From: Ruegeria sp. HKCCD4315
Lineage (GTDB): Bacteria; Pseudomonadota; Alphaproteobacteria; Rhodobacterales; Rhodobacteraceae
Reading direction: 5' to 3'
Assembly (NCBI RefSeq): GCF_013112245.1
Contig: NZ_WVRN01000001.1
Span: forward strand, 1 to 64,000
DNA length: 64,000 bases
Shown here: in pieces, positions 36,713 through 45,295 of the stretch
Position numbering within the stretch: position 1 is the stretch's first letter
Layout: each line of letters opens with the position of its first letter
Made by a program: the position numbers and the translations under genes
The notes under the pieces: generated by a model
What the model saw: only the letters and a program-made list of their open reading frames with translations
The model's database searches: none
Told to the model about the DNA's origin: nothing

Positions 36713-36806
36713 TGGTAGGAGGCGTCGGAATCGAACCGACTCGTGCACTCTAATCTGGAGCAATTACAAGGATATAAGCCTCGCCCGCATACCAATGCTG
36801 CCTCCC
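36713..36806 (-). tRNA. tRNA-like gene, 94 nt with encoded CCA; anticodon reads UAU (Ile, AUA) if folded as proposed
   Basis: Read on the minus strand: a 7-bp acceptor stem (GGGAGGC with GCCTCCT, one G-T) followed by A and CCA (36713-36716). The T-arm is canonical (GTCGG TTCGATT CCGAC). The D-loop has TTGGTA. The anticodon stem CGAGG/CCTTG closes a 7-nt loop CTTATAT with T33 and A37, giving anticodon TAT (36774-36776). Positions 8-9 are AG and the D-stem is only 3 bp. The variable region is about 26 nt with its own stem, far longer than an Ile tRNA should have. It may be a phage-type or decayed tRNA. Confidence 0.6.
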
Positions 36807-37271
36807 GCGGATTTCGCGTGGGTTATCGACTTCAGGCCGATATTCGATGGCAGTGGATGCGTGTGAACGTCATGACCGCAAGCTGAACCAGTTCGCATAA
36901 CCATGTCAAGACGGAGCGTGCTGCACTTCGAAATTCACCGCGTAGTTCTGGGAACCTTCTAGCTTAGCGTGTGCCAAAAAGAATGAAGCATCCTATTTTG
37001 CGGGCCAGTACAGCGTCGAGTAGTTCTCAGACAGCGAAGCGATTCGATGCCCTGTGATCCAGACTCGAGCTCAGAAACTCCGTCGATAGTTCGCTCTGAA
37101 CCGACGCGCGTCTTTTGATCTGCGTCTGACGCGCTGTGTTCTGGAGAAATACAAAAGTCTTGATCTGACCAAACGTCAGCGGCAGCATTGACCTGCATCT
37201 TTCGAAAAATGGAGATCCCGGTTGCAAGACCTTGTAAGCCTCATTCGATTTAGCGTCTCGAGTCATTTGTG
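36807..37271. other. Gap between the tRNA operon and the cyclase gene
   Basis: Holds the promoter side of the minus-strand tRNA operon; a TTGACA is present on the minus strand (36904-36909) but no good -10 follows at 17 bp. No gene is supported. Confidence 0.4.
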
Positions 37272-38246
37272 ATGATACGTTCCTCACCTGAGCTGCTGGC
37301 GGTTTCGAGGCGTTGGTATGAAATACTCAGAACCAAAAAGAATACTGACGAGTTGCAGGATTTTCTGTCGCAAGCAGATGAACTAAGGTTCGTTGGCACA
37401 GGCGAAGGTGAGTTTTGGAGCGGGCAAGCAGTTCGCGATGGGGTTAGCGGATTTTTTGCGGAGATCCCGGCACCCGTCGTTTTCGAAGAAGTTGAAGCTG
37501 AGGCCTTCGAAAACGGAGAAACAGGATGGTCATCCTTCGTCCACAAGATTCAGTTTGTCGGCTTTGATGAAGCCGTCTTTTACCGCACCGTCCTGATTTT
37601 TGTCCTGGAGGGAGCAGCCTGGAAGATCATCAATCGCCACGCTTCAGTGCCAACTCCAAATATTGAACTCGTGGGTAAAGAGCAGCTGGCCATCCAAAAA
37701 CTGGTTGATGCTGCGCGCGAAGATGGACCCGAGCTGATCCAAACCGAAGGTTTGGCTTCAGTACTTTTCACTGATGTGGAGGGCAGCACAACGTTGGCGG
37801 AGGCGTTGGGCGATCAGCGTTGGTCGGTGCTGATCGAAAACCACTTCCAAGTCTTGGCGGCGATCATTGAAAAGTATCATGGCCAGTTCGTGAAATCCCT
37901 CGGAGACGGAACGTTGTCCGTCTTTCCGTCCGCGAAAGAAGCACTAACGGCCGCCATCAAGATTCAGGGGGCCATTGCATCGGCTTCCGAGGAGCCATCT
38001 TTCGGTGTTCGGATTGGGATTCATACAGGTGATGTCGTGCAATCTCGTGGAGATTTTTTCGGTACTGTGGTCAATAAAGCGTCACGCATAACGACCGTTG
38101 GTGTGGCAGGCGAGATACTCGTTTCAGATGCGACTCGTGCCATGGTCGGAGCGCGAACCGATTTCTCATTTTCTGAAATAGAACCCAGACTCCTGAAAGG
38201 TCTACGCGGTCACCACGTCTTGTATCGGTTGGAGTGGCAAGATTGA
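37272..38246 (+). CDS. SnoaL-domain class III adenylate cyclase
   Basis: A 324-residue protein. An N-terminal SnoaL/NTF2-like domain (about 1-135) is followed by a class III nucleotidyl cyclase domain (about 160-324). Both metal-binding Asp motifs are present (LFTDVEGST; LGDGTLSVF). A Lys in FVKSLGDG is consistent with ATP specificity, and the catalytic Asn/Arg occur in GTVVNKASRI. It would make cAMP in response to a ligand or partner bound by the SnoaL domain. The ATG at 37272 is preferred; a GTG lies just before it. From 37775 onward it is duplicated in the truncated copy at 54054. Confidence 0.88.
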   Translation: MIRSSPELLAVSRRWYEILRTKKNTDELQDFLSQADELRFVGTGEGEFWSGQAVRDGVSGFFAEIPAPVVFEEVEAEAFENGETGWSSFVHKIQFVGFDEAVFYRTVLIFVLEGAAWKIINRHASVPTPNIELVGKEQLAIQKLVDAAREDGPELIQTEGLASVLFTDVEGSTTLAEALGDQRWSVLIENHFQVLAAIIEKYHGQFVKSLGDGTLSVFPSAKEALTAAIKIQGAIASASEEPSFGVRIGIHTGDVVQSRGDFFGTVVNKASRITTVGVAGEILVSDATRAMVGARTDFSFSEIEPRLLKGLRGHHVLYRLEWQD

Positions 38247-38330
38247 GTTTGCGGCTGCTCTAACACCGAAAACCCACACAGATATCCAGTAGAGCAAAGT
38301 CGTAAAACGTCTTTTGGTTCGCAGCACACC

Positions 38331-39803
38331 TCACATCGCCAGCAATTCCCGATGAATTGCGACCATCGCCCAGGTGTCGCGCGTACAATACGCAACAAGA
38401 TCAGAATATACCTTCTCGCGCGCTGGATCACCCGGTTCGGCCAGTGTTACATCCTTCCAAAGGCGAGACGCGCTCGCCCCCTCTTTGATGTCCAGATCAT
38501 CGTATGAAAGTTCTGGCAAAAACGCTGGAAGAACGGCCTTGATAGAGGCGCTTCCCTTGAACGCGGGATCGTTGATCACTTCATCTGCAAACGGCTTCAT
38601 AAGATCTACAACGCGGGCGTTTAGGCCTTCCAGGAACTCTGCATGCTCTGGATAAGTTTCCGCCATTTCCGTATTGCGCGATTTCTCGAACGGAGCATAC
38701 CAAACCACTACAGAGCCAACGTTTCCTATGTCCTCACGAAGCCTTTTCAGCAAGGCTGGCATTGGGTTACTGGCGTCTCGGTGGAGATACTCCCTGTGCT
38801 CAATTTCTCCGCCAGGCTCATGCTGGATATGCAAGGAATACTGGAAAGCCACTTGCTGATAGGGACGCGTTCCGTCCCAGGGTGGCAGCAAACTCTGAGA
38901 TGTCTCGTAGTCAAAATAGTGAACCGGATAGACAATCTCGCTCAGAAACCTGCTTAACTCCTGATGATCGATTGTGCGTTCACCGTTCGCCACTGCTCTC
39001 AAGTAGCGCTGTGTCGACTTGCCTAACACAGATGGATCACTGATCTCGTCAATCTTTGTGGTCCCATTTGCGATGAGTTCCGAGGCTTTTTCCGCATTCA
39101 TGAACGGAAGGCGGTGGATACTGTCATGCGCGAGAGGTGGGTCGAGTTTTTCGCGGATCTCCAGCCATTCACCATAGGATTTAAGGCGCGCACGTTCGGG
39201 GGACGGATCAGGCATCGTACCGCTGGCAACGACGCTCAATGCCTGATCGATACGCGTGCGTGTTTTTTCGAGGTGCTCAGTCACCGCGTCCGTGATGTCA
39301 GTGATGCCGACAAGCTCTTGCGGATTGATTTCGCCGTTTCTGACGTAATCACGGTTCACATGTGCCACTTCGCAGCGCGTAATGGGGAACCCGGCCGCCT
39401 CAAGCACGACACGCTGGAATGCGAGATCAAAAGTGTGTTCGGGCTTTGCAGATGTTCCGCTCTTGATCTCTGTCAGAACGTACCCATCGCAATTGCGGCT
39501 CACGATGTCGGAGATGCAAGTTATGGTTCCATCTTCATAGCGTCCCTGCGCCACTGCGTTTGCACCGTTTCTCCAAGCCTCCAAAGTACGCGCGGGCAGA
39601 GCCTGGTATTCTGAAAAATCTGAAAAACCGAGGCGAACGAGATCACCAAAAAGCTCCTCTGCATAAGGCTCAAACGCGTGCCCCTCGTCAAAGCGCGCTT
39701 GCAATGAGGGGTCAATCGGCGGCAACAGATGCCTGGCGTGCTTCTTGATCCATAGCCAGGCAGGGTGCCTGAGAAACATCATGTAATCTGATTTGGATAG
39801 CAT
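38331..39803 (-). CDS. DUF2779 nuclease-like protein (copy 1)
   Basis: A 490-residue protein. The N-terminal half has a Cas4-like PD-(D/E)xK pattern (SDIVSRNCDGYVLTEIKSG). The C-terminal half is a DnaQ-like DEDD exonuclease (HYFDYET; VVVWYAPFEKSRN; YCTRDTWAMVAIH). The beginning LSKSDYMMFLRHPAWLWIKKH is characteristic of DUF2779 proteins. A nucleic-acid-processing role is inferred. I start at ATG 39803, since the longer reading from 39851 adds sequence that does not fit the family. An identical copy lies at 54610-56082. Confidence 0.88.
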   Translation of the reverse strand: MLSKSDYMMFLRHPAWLWIKKHARHLLPPIDPSLQARFDEGHAFEPYAEELFGDLVRLGFSDFSEYQALPARTLEAWRNGANAVAQGRYEDGTITCISDIVSRNCDGYVLTEIKSGTSAKPEHTFDLAFQRVVLEAAGFPITRCEVAHVNRDYVRNGEINPQELVGITDITDAVTEHLEKTRTRIDQALSVVASGTMPDPSPERARLKSYGEWLEIREKLDPPLAHDSIHRLPFMNAEKASELIANGTTKIDEISDPSVLGKSTQRYLRAVANGERTIDHQELSRFLSEIVYPVHYFDYETSQSLLPPWDGTRPYQQVAFQYSLHIQHEPGGEIEHREYLHRDASNPMPALLKRLREDIGNVGSVVVWYAPFEKSRNTEMAETYPEHAEFLEGLNARVVDLMKPFADEVINDPAFKGSASIKAVLPAFLPELSYDDLDIKEGASASRLWKDVTLAEPGDPAREKVYSDLVAYCTRDTWAMVAIHRELLAM

Positions 39804-39911
39804 CGTGTAATTTGCTTCCCAGAATTGATGAAACCAGCGAAAGACCATCATGGTCAGCTATTGAGAGCAACTTTTCTTTGGTGCAGTCGGTGTCACCTAT
39901 CTACCAAAGCC

Positions 39912-40688
39912 TCATGTAAATCGTACCGATAGCTCGGTGTCCATCACGCCACCAAAACCAGCTGACCATTCTTCACCCGGAGACACTGGCCATGCGTCTG
40001 TCAAAGTACCGGTTGTAACCAGCTCGCCTCCCTGAAGCTGGTCGGCTTCGGAGAGCACAGACACAAGATGAGCCAGGACTTCAATTGGGCCTCCAAGCGC
40101 GTTTTCGCCTTTGCCGGACTCGATGGCCTCTGTGCCCTTGAACAATGCTAGTGGCACTTCGGCCAAGCCGATCAAAACATCATGCGTCGCCGCGATTTTG
40201 TCGCCAAGAACAAGGCAGCCGTGCAATCCTTGTGCTGCGATTGAATCTTCGACTGAGAATTTCCAGTCGGGAAAAATCGATTGAACAATTTCAAATCCCG
40301 GGGCAACCCAATCCACGCAACCTGCCAACTGTTCATTGTTCATTTCAGCCGTCGGGGCATAGCCAAGGCCTAGTACGATTTCTGGCTCGATTCTCGGTTC
40401 TGAATACCTTGCCAAACTTACCGGCTGATCAGTCGAAAACAGACCATCTGCGTGGACCTCTCCCCAAATGGGTTGATCCACACCATAAACAGGCCAAATT
40501 GTGCGGTTCGTGAAGCCGACTTTTCGGCCGACTCTCTTTTTGCCCCGAAGCTCTCGGACGCGACTTGCAATCGAATAAGCGTCATCCAGCGTTAGCTGTC
40601 CTGCCTCTGAGGACAGTGGAGATATATGATGGGTAGAGGTCAGGGCATCGGCGATTTTCTGAGCGTTAGCTTCAATATCTCTTGTCAT
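39912..40688 (-). CDS. 2-keto-4-pentenoate hydratase/FAH-family protein (copy 1)
   Basis: A 258-residue member of the hydratase/decarboxylase (MhpD-like) group of the fumarylacetoacetate-hydrolase superfamily. Landmarks are GRKVGFTNRTIWPVYG, the metal-ligand motif EPEIVLGLG, and WVAPGFEIVQSIFPDW. It would hydrate or decarboxylate 2-oxo-enoates in aromatic-type meta-cleavage pathways; no partner pathway genes are nearby. The ATG at 40688 is preferred over 40727. Copy 2 at 56191-56967 is identical from this start. Confidence 0.9.
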   Translation of the reverse strand: MTRDIEANAQKIADALTSTHHISPLSSEAGQLTLDDAYSIASRVRELRGKKRVGRKVGFTNRTIWPVYGVDQPIWGEVHADGLFSTDQPVSLARYSEPRIEPEIVLGLGYAPTAEMNNEQLAGCVDWVAPGFEIVQSIFPDWKFSVEDSIAAQGLHGCLVLGDKIAATHDVLIGLAEVPLALFKGTEAIESGKGENALGGPIEVLAHLVSVLSEADQLQGGELVTTGTLTDAWPVSPGEEWSAGFGGVMDTELSVRFT

Positions 40689-40811
40689 ATTCGCATTATA
40701 CCTGCCGAAGGCTGGATCGCGATGCAATCAAGGTATTGAAGAACTAGGTTCCTCAATTCACAGGTATGAAGAACGATGCTAACTATTGGTCCATTCCCTA
40801 GGAGACCTGAC

Positions 40812-41009
40812 ATGACCAAACTTCGCCTTTTTGGTATCGTCATCCTTTTCCTTGCAGCACTATGTGGGCTTTCAGAGCATCTGTTTTATGGCGGTGTCGA
40901 CCCAAACGGCGTTCTGCAAGAAAGCTTCTTTTTGCCGCTGACTTTCATTCTCGCAGCAATTGGCATCGTTGTGCTCGTAGCTTCTTTGTTCCAATCGCGG
41001 CGTGACTGA
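40812..41009 (+). CDS. Small two-span membrane protein
   Basis: A 65-residue protein with two hydrophobic spans (about 5-20 LFGIVILFLAALCGL; about 40-58 LTFILAAIGIVVLVASL) and a short basic end. The ATG has an AGGAGACC site upstream. It lies just right of repeat copy 1 and has no counterpart beside copy 2. Function unknown. Confidence 0.7.
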   Translation: MTKLRLFGIVILFLAALCGLSEHLFYGGVDPNGVLQESFFLPLTFILAAIGIVVLVASLFQSRRD

Positions 41010-41722
41010 GACGCGTCCGTCAGTTAGAACGCTGTTCCAAAACGCAAATCGAGTAATCTCCAGGATGGCGACCTCCGCCCAAGTCTAGGCAGGCCTCCTA
41101 ATATTGGTAACGTTCGACCGCACGTCCCGCTAGGAACATGCATAACCCCACCGTCAATACGGTGAACGCCAACAGTATCTTCGTACTCCGTGTCATTGCT
41201 CAGTTTATTGTTTCATTCTCTTGGTGTCAGTCAACCAGCTTTCAGATATTGTCGAAAATTGGCAAACTCTAAAACTCAAACTTCAATTTGGTTTCGTCGA
41301 GTTTCTAAATAAGGAACGCGCCCTCGATCAGATCAATCTCGGTCCAGAAGTTTTGGCCTACTAGCTTGAAAAGGTGCGTATCGGCAGAGCGGTGAGCATC
41401 TGCATTGATCTTAGCTATCGACTCCGAAATCCAATGATCCATGCCTATACTCAATGGCGCTGTTCAGCGCCCGTCAAGCTCGGGAAAATCGTTTCAAGGC
41501 TTGACCTTTTGCGACTGCTTCTACGCAAAGGTGGGTATGGTCGGAATGCAAAACCCGGCTTGTCTTGCCTCGCAGCAATTGCACGAGCAGGTCTGCATTG
41601 GGCAGACCTTCCCGTGTTGTGAGTTTGCTAATATGCCACAACAAAAAATCCAAAAAGATAAACTTTGTTTTTCAAGACCTAAGTTGAGGTAGCTTCGCTT
41701 GTACCGCGAGAGGAGAAAGTTG
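41010..41722. other. Gap before the autotransporter gene
   Basis: Contains one possible minus-strand micro-gene (41098-41196, listed separately) and a 30-bp segment (41061-41090) that resembles 57024-57053. Two longer plus-strand frames (41374-41622, 41441-41692) lack good starts and protein character. Nothing else is seen. Confidence 0.45.
41098..41196 (-). CDS. Possible 32-residue single-span membrane peptide
   Basis: ATG to TAG encodes MTRSTKILLAFTVLTVGL, then CMFLAGRAVERYQY: a positively charged start, one hydrophobic span and a polar end. The ribosome-binding site is weak (aactgagca). It could be chance. Confidence 0.3.
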   Translation of the reverse strand: MTRSTKILLAFTVLTVGLCMFLAGRAVERYQY

Positions 41723-44095
41723 GTGACAAACAATAGGCCGTTCCCACTAAGTCGAATTGCTCAGCTCATCACTCTGGCGAATATCGCATTCGTAATTTTG
41801 GCTTATTTGATGTCGCCAACCAAAGTACAAGCCCAAAGCTCACAGGCCTGCGTGGAATTGGGTTCTCCTAGAAATGAGTACGCTTCTGGATCTGAAAGCA
41901 CTCGCGGTAATCAAACAATCTCAACGACGGAACGCACGTGTCTGCCGATCCCAAACGGACCCATTACAGGACTTACAATTGGAAACTCCTCGATCACGTC
42001 CTCAGGTGAAATTGAGTTGTATGTTCCTGGCCAAAGTATCGTTTCAAGCAATGCTTCAGTTTTAACTCTTCTGAATGTTGATGTCGCCGCAGGCAGCGGA
42101 GACTTTGTATCCCGGGAAGCGTTGGCAACAAACATCAACGGGAAGCTCAGAGTAAACCTCATTGGAACTTCGATTGGTTCCGGCAGATCAATGACGTTCG
42201 CTCCCTTCAACGGCGCGAATATCGACCCCACGGAAGTCTACTTCCAGTCCGACCGCCCGCTAACCTATGACAACCTTACCGTTATGGGAGCGACCGAAGT
42301 CGTTTTTGGGGCCTACTATATTCAGACTCGGGTTGCTGAGGCTTCTGATTTCACGCTGACGAATAGTTCGATTTCTTCAACCAGTGACATGACGATAGCG
42401 GCAGGCACGACCGTTCGGCTCGATGCAGCAAGCAGTTTGAACACCGTAAACTTTGAGAATTTTGGCACGCTGGCCGGAACGGGAACCGTGAACGCATTCA
42501 ACTTCACAGTTAAGAACGGAGGGGTGCTTTCGCCGGGCTTTTCAATTGGTACGCTTAACAATAGTGGCGGTATCGCCTTTGAAACTGGGTCAAGGATCTT
42601 AAGTGAAGTCGATCCGACGGCCGGTCAGAAAGCCGATTTGGTGTCATCCAGCGGGCCCGTTACAGGGATTAACCGCGCCACTATACAAGTCGATGCCGCT
42701 CGTCCCGGCCTGACTGCGCAGGACTATGCTGCTGGCAACGACTACACGGTTTTTCAAGCCTCGCGTTTCGACGGAAACTCCCCAACTCTTGTTGCCGGGG
42801 GATCTCTGCCCGCCCTATCCAATCTGAGTATCTCAAACACGCCAACCGCAGACGGTAGAATCGACATAGCGTTTTCGACCCTCCCCGTCTCGAGTTTACC
42901 ACAACATCCATCAGTTGTTGGATCTCCCAATGCAAGCAACCTTGCTGGTGCGGTGGCTAACACCACAAACACGTCACCTGGAACTAATCTGACCAATGGC
43001 TCAACCTTGGGTAATACCGTTAACACGCTTACCAATTCAGGTTTGGCTGCGTTTAATCGTGTGCACGCAGAACCCTATTCCTCCAATTTGACCGTTGGGC
43101 TTGAGCAACTTGACCTGATAACCAACACTGTGCTGAGCCATGCTGACTGCCGCAAGTATCAAGCGGTTGGCTTCAGCAATGCGGATCAACCCGTTGCAGA
43201 AGGCGACATCGACTCGGCCCAGAGCCCGAGCGGCGCAATAGACTGCTCTGATCGGCGCTGGTGGATCGACACGGCCTATGTGAGCGGGGACGTTGATGGA
43301 AGCAATGGCCTTGGGACATTCGACTATTCGCTGGGTACGATTTTGGTCGGAGCGGATGTCGCAAGCACCGATAGAGGTGTGGTCGGCGTGTACGCAGGTT
43401 TTGGGACATCCTCCATGGATGAACACGATCAAGTCGATCAGGACTTTTCGACCGACAGCTATCATGTGGGCGTCTATGGGCGCACAACAACCGGAACTTG
43501 GGAGTTCTCCGGGCTGGTCGGTTACATGTTCGGTGAAACCGACGCCAAGCGAAATAACCCTTCTGTCGATGGCTTTACGGGAGGCGAGGCAAAGTCTGAT
43601 TTGGACCAAGAGGGCATCCATGCCGGTATCCAGGCACGGAAGCTGTTTAACCTGGACAGCGGTGCAAGGGTTTCCACGGTTTTTGGATTGAACTACGGGC
43701 GTATTCAACAAGGTTCAGGCACAGAGACGGGCGGTGGTGATTTCAATTACTCGATTGAAAAAGCGAACGCAGAATCGCTGGTCGCTTCTATTGGAATTGA
43801 CTACCAGCGGGATTTCTTGACAGAGAATGGTGTGCTAACCCCAATCGCCTTTGCTCGTTACGAGTATGATTTTTTTGCCAACAAGGACAGTGAACACGAA
43901 ATCACTGTCACGAGCCCGATATTTGGGACATTCACGCAAGTCGGACAAAACCGAGGCGCCAATGGTTTCGTTCTTGGGCTTGGACTGGGCTATCAGATTT
44001 CTGATCTGGCAAGACTAACGGCAGGATATGGCTATTCTGTTCGCTCCAATGGCCAAGAACATGGCCTAGGCGCGAATTTAAGTGTTCGGTTCTGA
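41723..44095 (+). CDS. Type Va autotransporter with pertactin-like passenger
   Basis: A 790-residue autotransporter from the GTG at 41723 (AGGAG 7 bp upstream). An extended signal peptide ends near KVQAQSS. The passenger (about 40-450) is Ser/Thr/Asn-rich and contains the passenger-type unit GTLAGTGTVNAFNFTVKNGGVLSPG(F)SIGTL. A C-terminal autotransporter beta-barrel (about 520-790) ends GLGANLSVRF. Two Cys pairs occur (near 45-75 and 485-510). The passenger would be displayed or secreted at the cell surface; its activity is unknown. It lies inside the 13.3-kb segment between the long repeats. Confidence 0.88.
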   Translation: MTNNRPFPLSRIAQLITLANIAFVILAYLMSPTKVQAQSSQACVELGSPRNEYASGSESTRGNQTISTTERTCLPIPNGPITGLTIGNSSITSSGEIELYVPGQSIVSSNASVLTLLNVDVAAGSGDFVSREALATNINGKLRVNLIGTSIGSGRSMTFAPFNGANIDPTEVYFQSDRPLTYDNLTVMGATEVVFGAYYIQTRVAEASDFTLTNSSISSTSDMTIAAGTTVRLDAASSLNTVNFENFGTLAGTGTVNAFNFTVKNGGVLSPGFSIGTLNNSGGIAFETGSRILSEVDPTAGQKADLVSSSGPVTGINRATIQVDAARPGLTAQDYAAGNDYTVFQASRFDGNSPTLVAGGSLPALSNLSISNTPTADGRIDIAFSTLPVSSLPQHPSVVGSPNASNLAGAVANTTNTSPGTNLTNGSTLGNTVNTLTNSGLAAFNRVHAEPYSSNLTVGLEQLDLITNTVLSHADCRKYQAVGFSNADQPVAEGDIDSAQSPSGAIDCSDRRWWIDTAYVSGDVDGSNGLGTFDYSLGTILVGADVASTDRGVVGVYAGFGTSSMDEHDQVDQDFSTDSYHVGVYGRTTTGTWEFSGLVGYMFGETDAKRNNPSVDGFTGGEAKSDLDQEGIHAGIQARKLFNLDSGARVSTVFGLNYGRIQQGSGTETGGGDFNYSIEKANAESLVASIGIDYQRDFLTENGVLTPIAFARYEYDFFANKDSEHEITVTSPIFGTFTQVGQNRGANGFVLGLGLGYQISDLARLTAGYGYSVRSNGQEHGLGANLSVRF

Positions 44096-44183
44096 TTAGG
44101 GCGCACCAACGAAGAGGAGTAGTAGTCTAGCTGCAACAACTTGCGGAAGCTATTGTGGCGATGTGAGCTTCATTCCCCAGCGA

Positions 44184-45113
44184 TCAAAATTTGGGGATAT
44201 TAAAAACATAGAGCCGCGATTTCTTGGCATCGTCTGTCAGGATGTAGAGAAGCCCTTTGGTCTCATCGAGAGCGATCCCTTCGGGATGTTTAACTTCCTT
44301 TTGTTTGCCATCTTCTGAGAACGTCAAACTGATAGACTTTACTGACTTGGATTTTGGATTGTAGACGAAGATCTGACGGCTTTTGTCACTCACAATCCAA
44401 AGTGAACGCGAGGACCGAGACCATGCCAGGCCACTCAAATCCAGTTCATTATCATCTACACGCTCGGAGATAAAACCTGCATCGCGGGCTAAAGGAATAA
44501 TCTCAACAATTTCGTCTAGTTCTGGCGATAACACCATTAACAACCTTGGTTGTCCCTCAATGCCAACAAAGACCCGCCCAGATTCCGGGTCAACGGCGAT
44601 GCCTTCGGGTCCCTTGTTCAAAGGGTTGCCGACGAGAAATTCAGAGGCGTCCGAGTAGCCTTTGAGAGATGTGAGAGGGATTGTAGTTAGTTGAATGGGG
44701 TCTGTCGGGTGAACGACTAGAATTGATCGATCAGTTTCCTGAAGTACTAAAACAGACCCATCTTTTCGTGATGCGACGCCCTCCAGATCTGATCCCGCCA
44801 ATGAAGGCAGCTTGAATGAGTTTCCTAATGCCCCGTCGATTCCAAGTAGGTGCAGTTTAGGTTCAGCGTCGCTTACTGACCATAAGAAGCCTTCCGCGTT
44901 GGACAGAGACAATCCGGAAGGCTCCGAGAAGCCTTCCGATTTATCCGCCACCTTGAAGGAGTCGATGAGAGTCAAACCGGGGCTCTCGGCGTGGGCGAGC
45001 TCGATCCATGCCAGAAATGCAACAGTAGCGCTTGCAAAAGAAGCTAGTGTTCCAAGCTTGGGGAAGCACCGTGAAAACCCAAGTTTCGACCGAAGCAGCT
45101 TGTGTTCTGACAT
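44184..45113 (-). CDS. Exported SdiA-regulated-type beta-propeller protein
   Basis: A 309-residue protein with a signal peptide or N-terminal anchor (about 20-42, ending ELAHAESPG). Repeated propeller-blade landmarks are present: EPSGLSLSNAEGFLWSVSDAEPKLHLL, DLEGVASRKDGSVLVLQETD, GPEGIAVDPESGRVFVGIEG and HPEGIALDETKGLLYILTDD. The pattern fits the SdiA-regulated (PF06977-type) family, related to phytase-like propellers. It is alone on its strand, divergent from the DUF4956 gene. Confidence 0.8.
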   Translation of the reverse strand: MSEHKLLRSKLGFSRCFPKLGTLASFASATVAFLAWIELAHAESPGLTLIDSFKVADKSEGFSEPSGLSLSNAEGFLWSVSDAEPKLHLLGIDGALGNSFKLPSLAGSDLEGVASRKDGSVLVLQETDRSILVVHPTDPIQLTTIPLTSLKGYSDASEFLVGNPLNKGPEGIAVDPESGRVFVGIEGQPRLLMVLSPELDEIVEIIPLARDAGFISERVDDNELDLSGLAWSRSSRSLWIVSDKSRQIFVYNPKSKSVKSISLTFSEDGKQKEVKHPEGIALDETKGLLYILTDDAKKSRLYVFNIPKF

Positions 45114-45295
45114 TGGGTTTTCTCGCGCTTGGACCATATCCTTGTATCAGCGTTCGTATCACAGTCCGGACGCGATGTCCGAAGAATGCACTGTAATCTC
45201 TTTACCTGATCCCGCCTGTTGCGATTGAATTGAATAGGGCACGATGTGCCTTTGGTGAAGCGTAAGCCTTTGGCGTGAGCAGGAAGGAAGACAAG

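Larger units (their letters stand above)
37775..40717. repeat. Long perfect direct repeat, copy 1 (2,943 bp)
   Basis: This stretch is repeated at 54054-56996 (offset 16,279). The translated products are identical over it; the first difference at the right end is C40718/T56997. It covers the last 157 codons of the cyclase, the DUF2779 gene and the hydratase gene including its start. Beyond 40726 the copies diverge quickly. Identity was judged from the proteins and from reading the ends. Confidence 0.95.

Noticed and set aside
36472..36753. 93-codon plus-strand frame ending in VGGVGIEPTRAL
   Set aside because: The ending is the usual translation product of a reverse-complement tRNA T-arm; it reflects the tRNA and the antisense of the zinc-ribbon gene.
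36904..36909. TTGACA on the minus strand as -35 for the tRNA operon
   Set aside because: No acceptable -10 sequence at 16-18 bp; left as an observation only.
39114..39614. 166-codon plus-strand frame repeated at 55393-55893
   Set aside because: It is duplicated only because the DUF2779 gene on the other strand is; no start signal or family.
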